Assembly (NCBI GenBank): GCA_008501785.1
Contig: QQUD01001020.1
Coordinates: 1 to 11,060 of the forward strand
Reading direction: 5' to 3'
Origin: Chloroflexota bacterium
Lineage (GTDB): Bacteria; Chloroflexota; Anaerolineae; Promineifilales; Promineifilaceae
Length of the DNA stretch: 11,060 nt
Under the pieces are notes generated by a model. The model saw only the letters and a list, made by a program, of their open reading frames with translations. It was not told the DNA's origin and ran no database searches. The position numbers were made by a program, and so were the translations under genes. Below, in pieces: positions 1 through 4,682 of the stretch. Every line of letters begins with the position of its first letter. Within the stretch, counting starts at the first letter, position 1.

Positions 1-1016
1 ATCATTTCACAAGCACAATAACCAGCTGTATCTTCTAAAACTTTTGAAAGATACTGTTTTTTAAACGCTTCAGAGTTTTTTGCATAATGTTCTACTGCAT
101 AGGTATCCCATACACTGTTAAATTGTAAAGTAAATTCATCAACAAATTCCTCTATCACATTTTTTACCCATTCATAGTACCTGTCAAATCCTTTAACTTT
201 TTGGTAGATCGCATTCATCAATAAATTGCCCAAAAACAATCCTACATCAAACCCCATAGGACCATAAAACCCAAATTCGGTATCAAAAAATTTTGTGCTA
301 TTTTCTGATATAAATATGCTGCCAATATGCGCATCGCCATGAAGCAATGCTTGCGCATTGGTCATAAAATTATGTTTCAACTTCGCAAACGCAGCTATCA
401 CTTCTTCATTATTTAATATTTCATCTCGTTCAAAATCTATTAAGTGTTTTTCGATTCTTTTTCTGGGGTCGTTATAGGTTGGGCTTGTTAGCACCAATTT
501 TTCAGTCAGGTCGCATAGATCTTTATTAATAAATCTGACAACTTCGTCTTTTTTTTGTTTACTCTCCAACACAATATCACTTGTTCTAATTAAACTATTA
601 GCAAAATACTTTGCAGCATCTTTTGCTAATTTTGGGTATTTTTTTTGCTTCAGCATCGCGGTTCGTAAAACAATGTGTCCCGTTAAATCTTCCATGACCA
701 TTGCACATAAATTATCATCATAATGATGTACTTTCGGCACCATCTCCGGCGTATATTTGCTTTGCTCAACTAAAGTCATCGCTTCAATTTTGCATCTATT
801 GGCATCTAATATCATATCTTTTGAAGTTCTTGCATACGGTAAAGCCTGTTTTAATATGAAAGATGTTTTTGTTTTATTATCAACAACTCTAAATACATGA
901 TTCAGATTACCATCACCTATTTCTTCGCAAGTTAGTTCAGCAGACTTATCAAAATATCCTAAATCATCCATCATGTATTTTATTGCTGTTTTCTTATTTA
1001 ATATTTTATAGACCAT
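1..1016 (-). CDS. mtnK: S-methyl-5-thioribose kinase (MtnK), C-terminus cut off by the window edge
   Basis: Frame read by hand from the ATG at 1014-1016; 338 codons are open to the left edge. MtnK phosphorylates 5-methylthioribose to its 1-phosphate in the cytoplasmic methionine salvage pathway. Visible features: a glycine-rich nucleotide loop (GDGNLNHVFRV, about residues 34-44); the catalytic loop LLHGDAHIGSIF (about 224-235, Asp228); the metal-binding segment FFDTEFGFYGPMGFDVG (about 243-259, Asp245 and Glu247). This arrangement is characteristic of MtnK rather than general aminoglycoside kinases. Family members are about 400 residues, so about 60 are missing. The start lies 27 bases after the acetyltransferase stop, and no convincing Shine-Dalgarno is seen (only AGCAGG about 11 bases upstream, inside a repeated boundary motif). 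The gene is strikingly AT-rich compared with the rest of the window, suggesting acquisition from a low-GC donor. The usual partner mtnA would lie beyond the left edge if present. Confidence 0.88.
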   Translation of the reverse strand, partial: MVYKILNKKTAIKYMMDDLGYFDKSAELTCEEIGDGNLNHVFRVVDNKTKTSFILKQALPYARTSKDMILDANRCKIEAMTLVEQSKYTPEMVPKVHHYDDNLCAMVMEDLTGHIVLRTAMLKQKKYPKLAKDAAKYFANSLIRTSDIVLESKQKKDEVVRFINKDLCDLTEKLVLTSPTYNDPRKRIEKHLIDFERDEILNNEEVIAAFAKLKHNFMTNAQALLHGDAHIGSIFISENSTKFFDTEFGFYGPMGFDVGLFLGNLLMNAIYQKVKGFDRYYEWVKNVIEEFVDEFTLQFNSVWDTYAVEHYAKNSEAFKKQYLSKVLEDTAGYCACEM

Positions 1017-1020
1017 TTTT

Positions 1021-1073
1021 AACGCCTGCTTTCAAAATATTTATCATCGATTTTCAACACCCAACGCCTGCTT
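1021..1073. repeat. Pair of 11-bp direct repeats (AACGCCTGCTT) flanking the acetyltransferase 3' end
   Basis: AACGCCTGCTT occurs at 1021-1031 and again at 1063-1073, 42 bases apart. The first copy lies just upstream of the mtnK start and the second inside the last codons of the acetyltransferase. On the gene strand they read AAGCAGGCGTT followed by AAAA or GGGT. The second copy gives GTTGGGT, which fits the integron R' core GTTRRRY. Related sequences occur in the other spacers of the left-hand gene set (1680-1694, 2593-2607, 3651-3665). Confidence 0.6.
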
Positions 1074-1631
1074 ATACTCTTCCAAAGTCATCCCAAAGAG
1101 TAATTCGTCGTGGTGCTCGCCATTCCAGAACCACTCCTTTCTTAACCTTCCCTCCTGAATGAACCCCAGTTTTCGATGCAACTGAATGGAAGCATTGTTA
1201 TAGCTTGCGCAGGCAGAATTACACTTCTGGAATCGTCTCTCCATGAATCCGTATTGCAAAATAAGCCGAACTGCATCTTCGGCATTTCCTCGTTTGCGGT
1301 ACTGACGATCTACGATGACGCTAAAGCTGAATTTGCCATGTCGTTCGTCAATGCTGTGTATCGTGACAAGGCCAGTATACGCTTGTTCATGGGTCTCAAT
1401 GGCAAATGCGATCATGTTGTTGACCTGTTTGCATCCACCGTATTTTTCAAGGAATCCCTTTTGCACCTCGACAGTTGTCGGCAATTCTATCCCGATATTG
1501 AACTCCTCCCTGGAGATACTGTCGAGAGATTCTGCGAATCGATAATCTGCATCGTCGCTAGTTAAGGCGCGTAGTCGTACCTTATCTCCCTGCCAGAAGT
1601 AGTTCGAATAATCCAAAATTGTTTCAGTCAT
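1044..1631 (-). CDS. GNAT-family N-acetyltransferase (RimJ/RimL-like)
   Basis: A 195-residue acetyl-CoA-dependent acyltransferase of the GNAT fold, expected to acetylate an amine on a small molecule or a protein N-terminus; the substrate cannot be told from sequence. The N-terminal strand reads GDKVRLRALTSDDAD (about 16-30). Motif A with the acetyl-CoA pyrophosphate loop is VIVDRQYRKRGNAEDA (about 105-120), the RxxGxA type of RimJ/RimL proteins. Motif B is NNASIQLHRKLGFIQEGRLR (about 145-164). I chose the ATG at 1629-1631 over the adjacent GTG at 1632-1634 because AAAGGA sits 5 bases before the ATG. It follows the attC-like spacer and precedes mtnK by 27 bases, all on one strand. GNAT genes are common integron-cassette cargo. 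The last codons overlap a repeated boundary motif, so the C-terminal five to ten residues may have been altered by recombination. Confidence 0.9.
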   Translation of the reverse strand: MTETILDYSNYFWQGDKVRLRALTSDDADYRFAESLDSISREEFNIGIELPTTVEVQKGFLEKYGGCKQVNNMIAFAIETHEQAYTGLVTIHSIDERHGKFSFSVIVDRQYRKRGNAEDAVRLILQYGFMERRFQKCNSACASYNNASIQLHRKLGFIQEGRLRKEWFWNGEHHDELLFGMTLEEYKQALGVENR

Positions 1632-1636
1632 CACAA

Positions 1637-1642
1637 TCCTTT
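1637..1642 (-). promoter_or_regulatory. Shine-Dalgarno AAAGGA of the acetyltransferase gene
   Basis: AAAGGA on the minus strand, 5 bases before the ATG at 1631. It would be only 2 bases from the upstream GTG, which decides the start in favour of the ATG. Confidence 0.5.
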
Positions 1643-1677
1643 GCCTTGTGGCTATCGTCGTATTGACGCCGCCAGCC

Positions 1678-1783
1678 CACCAACGCCAGCTTCAGCGAGT
1701 GGCGATACGAGCGGTCTCGTTTGCCAAACGAAACAAGTTAGATGGGTCCGAGACTCGCCACTCCGCGAATAACATTGTTAGGC
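1678..1783 (-). repeat. attC-like structured site in the spacer between protease and acetyltransferase genes
   Basis: Read on the gene strand, it begins with GCCTAAC (1777-1783), a perfect R'' core (RYYYAAC), and ends in CTGAAGCTGGC followed by GTTGGTG (1678-1684), an imperfect R' core. Between them a foldable structure is seen: GAGTGGCGA (1697-1705) pairs with TCGCCACTC (1755-1763), extends by two more pairs past a bulged C at 1764, and continues with GTCTCG (1714-1719) pairing with CGAGAC (1749-1754). An alternative apical hairpin, TCGTTT-GCC-AAACGA, lies at 1717-1731. Length (106 bases), end cores, extrahelical base and position after a gene all resemble a chromosomal-integron attC. The R' core mismatch and absence of an integrase in view keep this tentative. 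Confidence 0.42.
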
Positions 1784-1857
1784 GGTGACTTTTTCTAAAT
1801 GTTTGTTGATCTGGTGATTTACACGTTTTGATTCACATTTATTTGTTCTGTCAAACC

Positions 1858-2541
1858 TCAATTTTGATTGGATGCTAATGCAATGAAAACTAATGGCAAA
1901 TCAATCAAGATATGTACTATCATGTTGAATATTAGGTTTCGTTTCCATATGTAAAGACCTGACAGAACGAATCCCAGAGGGATAACTACCGCAATAACAT
2001 GCGTCAAATTCCATCCTATCACATGAGGTAACACAAAGGCGATTACAGAAGTGAAAAATGCTAACCACTGATTCCCGGTTATTTCAGTAATCCGTTCAAT
2101 GGAGTAACCACGATAGAGTATTTCCTCAGTTATCCCCGCTGTTAAGACACCAAGCAATAGAAGAATTACCGGCACATTATCAGTAACAGTGGAAATACTT
2201 CCTTCTTGTGAATTTGGAATTATCTGGCTGGCAATCATAGTCAGAACTGGAACACTCAATGACAATATGATCCCAAAAAGAATAGCAAGTAGCATTTCTT
2301 TGACCGTTATTGTTTTAATACCAATGCTTGTCAATGGGCGGTTTTCTCCACGCACCACAATGAAGACTACAATGCCAGCAAGAATCCAAGCTAATAGAAA
2401 TCCTAGAAGAGTAGTTATATAGAGCGGGAATATAGCTTTAAGTTGAGGTAAATTCAAAATTACCGCAACAATCAAATACCCGACAAGCGAGAGTATCAAG
2501 CCAATTTTTGAAGCGGAAGGTTTTTTAGTTGAAGTACTCAT
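1858..2541 (-). CDS. CPBP-family intramembrane glutamic protease
   Basis: A 227-residue multi-spanning membrane protein of the CPBP (CAAX protease and bacteriocin-processing) family, also called Abi. The three family motifs are present: EEILYRG (about 139-145, catalytic Glu139/Glu140 with Arg144), FVLPH (169-173, His173), and HILID (210-214, His210 and Asp214). About six to seven hydrophobic segments are visible, at roughly residues 13-30, 38-63, 82-107, 124-137, 158-175, 180-198 and 203-222. Bacterial members act in bacteriocin maturation or self-immunity and in membrane-protein processing; no bacteriocin gene is adjacent, so the role is open. The ATG at 2539-2541 has only a weak purine-rich AAAGAAACAGAAA upstream. 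A 121-base spacer with a hairpin separates it from the upstream kinase gene and a 223-base spacer with the attC-like site follows it, so it looks like a self-contained cassette. Confidence 0.9.
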   Translation of the reverse strand: MSTSTKKPSASKIGLILSLVGYLIVAVILNLPQLKAIFPLYITTLLGFLLAWILAGIVVFIVVRGENRPLTSIGIKTITVKEMLLAILFGIILSLSVPVLTMIASQIIPNSQEGSISTVTDNVPVILLLLGVLTAGITEEILYRGYSIERITEITGNQWLAFFTSVIAFVLPHVIGWNLTHVIAVVIPLGFVLSGLYIWKRNLIFNMIVHILIDLPLVFIALASNQN

Positions 2542-2578
2542 TTTCTGTTTCTTTTATTATGAATAGGTTTGAACTTTC

Positions 2579-2633
2579 AGCAAGCACCCTGACGCCTACT
2601 TCACCTGCCGAAGGTCAGGCGCAAGCATTTGCT
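2579..2633. repeat. Imperfect hairpin in the kinase/protease spacer, carrying the boundary motif
   Basis: CGCCT (2593-2597) pairs with AGGCG (2617-2621), and CTTC (2599-2602) pairs with GAAG (2610-2613) around the loop ACCTGCC. At the outside AGCAA (2579-2583) pairs with TTGCT (2629-2633). The segment CGCCTACTTCACCTG (2593-2607) matches 14 of 15 bases of the spacer at 3651-3665. On the gene strand the distal end reads GTCTAGC, one base from the R'' core consensus. It could be a degenerate attC site or a small intergenic repeat, and might also terminate transcription of the kinase gene weakly. Confidence 0.45.
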
Positions 2634-2662
2634 AGACCGTATTTTGGAAAGGATGGCCTTCC

Positions 2663-3622
2663 TTATAAACCAATCCTTTCTCTTATCGATGCAAAGGTTG
2701 CTGGAATCCGTTGACCTATCTGCTTGTGGACTGCCGGATTAGGAGAGTTGTAAACCCAATCTAAAAAGGCCAAATTCACCGCTACAATAAATGGATTCAT
2801 TTCGCTTTCCTCTCCAAACGGCAGTGCTGCTACTTGTTGGTAGCCTGCTTTAAAATTGTGCCACCGTTCAGCATAATCCTCCGGCTCATCGAAAAGCTCA
2901 ACTATCAAGATGGCAAGGTCATACAAGTAGTGCCCGCGTCCCAATTGGTCAAAATCAATCACACTTACCTCACCATCCCGGACTAGGAAATTCTCAAAAT
3001 GTAAATCCGCGTGAATGAGGCCGAAATTATCGCTTGTCTCCCCAATACGCCTAAGTTCCTCTAAGAGCCACGTCACGGCCGTATGCAGTAATGTTACATT
3101 CTCCATGCCTATCTCAGCATGATGTTCTACTATCCATTCTCGATGTGAGATTGCTAAACTACTATCATAACGATAACTGTTCCGAAAGTCGTTTTCATGA
3201 AATGGTCTACCAAACTTGCGAGATATTTCATGTAGTGTTGCTACAGCTCGTCCTATCTGACGCATAACAGAAGGTGTCAGATACTTCAGCGCTGGCTCTC
3301 CTTCAACCCATTCGAATAGGCAACTCAGACGCGCTCCTTCAGCGGTTGAAACAACGGTTATTAACTTCTGTTGCTGATTTCGAACCGGACATGGAACGCC
3401 AACATGTTGCTGGCTTATGATCAACTCCAGCCAGACTAACTCATCTTCAACGCTTCGTTTGTCCTGAATGGTAGGTGGACATAGCCGGAGGCTATAAAGA
3501 TGACCATTCTTAGCCTCGACCCGATAAACACGATTCCATAGACTACCTAATAACTGTGTCTTAGCTCCACTAAGGTCGTATCTTTCTAACACCTTTTGTA
3601 AAATCTGTTGCTCGTTGTTCAT
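2663..3622 (-). CDS. APH/choline-kinase-fold phosphotransferase
   Basis: A 319-residue ATP-dependent small-molecule kinase of the aminoglycoside phosphotransferase superfamily. The nucleotide loop region is LLGSLWNRVYRV (about 24-35). The hinge-like segment CLFEWVEGEPA lies at about 101-111. The catalytic loop is LIHADLHFENFLV (about 202-214, Asp206, His208, Asn211). The metal-binding motif is VIDFDQLGRGHYLYDLA (about 221-237, Asp223/Asp225). Pattern and length resemble the homoserine kinase II / YihE-like branch more than true aminoglycoside 3'-kinases, so resistance should not be assumed and the substrate is unknown. The ATG at 3620-3622 is preceded by AAGGA with a 5-base spacer, and TATACT (3644-3649 on the minus strand) could be its -10 element, though I see no good -35. 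It is first of the left-hand same-strand gene set, 85 bases from the LysR gene end. Confidence 0.85.
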   Translation of the reverse strand: MNNEQQILQKVLERYDLSGAKTQLLGSLWNRVYRVEAKNGHLYSLRLCPPTIQDKRSVEDELVWLELIISQQHVGVPCPVRNQQQKLITVVSTAEGARLSCLFEWVEGEPALKYLTPSVMRQIGRAVATLHEISRKFGRPFHENDFRNSYRYDSSLAISHREWIVEHHAEIGMENVTLLHTAVTWLLEELRRIGETSDNFGLIHADLHFENFLVRDGEVSVIDFDQLGRGHYLYDLAILIVELFDEPEDYAERWHNFKAGYQQVAALPFGEESEMNPFIVAVNLAFLDWVYNSPNPAVHKQIGQRIPATFASIRERIGL

Positions 3623-3650
3623 CTCAGTCCTTAAAAACTTTACAGTATAC

Positions 3651-3665
3651 CGCCTGCTTCACCTG
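3651..3665. repeat. Boundary motif copy upstream of the kinase gene
   Basis: CGCCTGCTTCACCTG at 3651-3665 differs at one position from 2593-2607, and its first 11 bases match the consensus CGCCTGCTTCA found at every spacer of the left-hand gene set. It lies in the 85-base gap between the end of the LysR gene and the kinase start, so it would mark the outer edge of the repeated-spacer region. Confidence 0.5.
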
Positions 3666-3707
3666 TCCGCTACGGCCGTTACTCCCCCCATCCCAACTCA
3701 CCATCCC

Positions 3708-4574
3708 TCACCCCGATTCAACAGGCAGACGAATCTCCCGAAACGATTTAATCAAATGATTAGCAAAACACTCAACAGTATCAGACAGCGGACTTTTCAC
3801 TTTGTGTAAAACAATATTGGAGACCGGCAATACTGGAAGACCACTCTCCGCACCAACAATTCTGAGGTCAGCCGGAACATTACTCTGCACCACCGGAGCG
3901 ATAGCCAACCCGGCTCTGACAGCGTCAAGAATCCCCGAAATACTGCGGCTCACATAAACAATTCTATAATTGATGCCCGCCTTTTCCAAAGCTTCCGTGG
4001 CCCAAGTTCTGAAAATGCAATCTTCTTCAAACACACCTATTTTAGTGGTTTTTTCCCTTTGAAATATAAAAGCCGGATTTGTAACCCAGACAACCGGATC
4101 ATGATAAATCACCATTCCACCGGTATCAATCTGCGTGCAAATCCCGATATCGAGTTCACTTTTGTCAATTGCTATCTTGATCTGATCGCTGTTCTCACAG
4201 CGCATCTCCACCAAAACATCTGGAAAAGACGACGCAAACCGGGCCAACAGATTCGGCAAGATACCAGTCGTATAATGTTCGGGTGAGCCAAATCGGATAA
4301 CGCCCTTTAATCCTGGCTTCGACAAAGCCAAAACCGCATCATCATGTTCTTTAACGATGCGTCTCGCAAAATTGATTAAGGTGTTGCCTTCAGGGGTAAG
4401 TTTGACGGTTTTGCCGGTTCTTTCAAACAGCCGCTTGCCGATTTCATCTTCAAGCCGTTTGATTTGCATGCTAACAGCAGACTGAGAACGGTTTACCTGT
4501 GTGCCCGCACGCGTAAACCCTTTGGTATCAGCCACAGCAATAAAGGTTCTCAAGCTTTCAATTTGCAAATTCAT
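3708..4574 (-). CDS. LysR-type transcriptional regulator, divergent from the glycyl radical enzyme operon
   Basis: A 288-residue LysR-family regulator (LTTR). The N-terminal winged helix-turn-helix occupies about residues 3-62, with the recognition region KGFTRAGTQVNRSQSAVSMQ at 18-37 and the family signatures KRLEDEIGKRLFER and LTPEG. A linker helix follows (about 63-88), then the periplasmic-binding-protein-like effector domain (about 91-288), which normally binds a small-molecule inducer. It is transcribed away from the glycyl radical enzyme gene, the classic LTTR layout in which regulator and target share a control region, so it most likely regulates that operon and itself. The ATG at 4572-4574 fits the usual LTTR N-terminus (MxLxxLRTF), yet no Shine-Dalgarno is visible before it; translation may be weak or leaderless. 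The inducer cannot be inferred from sequence. Confidence 0.93.
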   Translation of the reverse strand: MNLQIESLRTFIAVADTKGFTRAGTQVNRSQSAVSMQIKRLEDEIGKRLFERTGKTVKLTPEGNTLINFARRIVKEHDDAVLALSKPGLKGVIRFGSPEHYTTGILPNLLARFASSFPDVLVEMRCENSDQIKIAIDKSELDIGICTQIDTGGMVIYHDPVVWVTNPAFIFQREKTTKIGVFEEDCIFRTWATEALEKAGINYRIVYVSRSISGILDAVRAGLAIAPVVQSNVPADLRIVGAESGLPVLPVSNIVLHKVKSPLSDTVECFANHLIKSFREIRLPVESG

Positions 4575-4585
4575 ATATCACAAAA

Positions 4586-4604
4586 TTTGATAGTTATCAT
4601 CAAA
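4586..4604. promoter_or_regulatory. Palindromic operator, probable LysR-type binding site
   Basis: Perfect inverted repeat TTTGAT (4586-4591), 7-base spacer, ATCAAA (4599-4604). A second overlapping dyad, GATA-GT-TATC, lies at 4589-4598. LTTR boxes are AT-rich imperfect palindromes of the T-N11-A type, and this one lies about 10 bases upstream of the predicted -35 element of the glycyl radical enzyme promoter, where an LTTR recognition site is expected. It also covers the region just upstream of the lysR start, compatible with autorepression. Confidence 0.65.
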
Positions 4605-4613
4605 ACTATTCAT

Positions 4614-4642
4614 TGGACAAATGATTCTAACATCTTTAAAAT
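4614..4642 (+). promoter_or_regulatory. Sigma70-type promoter for the glycyl radical enzyme operon
   Basis: TGGACA (4614-4619; 5 of 6 match to TTGACA), 17-base spacer, TAAAAT (4637-4642; 5 of 6 match to TATAAT). Transcription would begin near 4649, giving a leader of about 34 bases before the ATG at 4683. The -35 element sits just downstream of the LysR-type palindrome, consistent with activation by the divergent regulator. Confidence 0.55.
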
Positions 4643-4670
4643 GCAAGGCAAAGAGCAGATGTCGCTAAAT

Positions 4671-4678
4671 AAGGAGGG
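4671..4678 (+). promoter_or_regulatory. Strong Shine-Dalgarno AAGGAGGG deciding the glycyl radical enzyme start
   Basis: AAGGAGGG ends 4 bases before the ATG at 4683. It supports this start over the in-frame ATGs at 4641 and 4659, which lack a good site and lie before or within about 10 bases of the predicted transcription start. Confidence 0.75.
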
Positions 4679-4682
4679 CAGC

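Noticed and set aside
1176..1565. 129-codon open frame antisense to the acetyltransferase gene
   Set aside because: It is a shadow of the GNAT coding sequence, which has full family motifs; no ribosome binding site or recognisable domain.
2663..3622. Calling the kinase an aminoglycoside resistance gene
   Set aside because: Only the general APH-fold motifs are present. Length and catalytic-loop context fit broader small-molecule kinases, and no drug-class-specific features are seen.
4464..4682. Upstream extension of the glycyl radical enzyme frame (73 extra residues)
   Set aside because: It would overlap the lysR 5' end and the promoter/operator. The encoded residues do not resemble the family, and AAGGAGGG sits right before the ATG at 4683.
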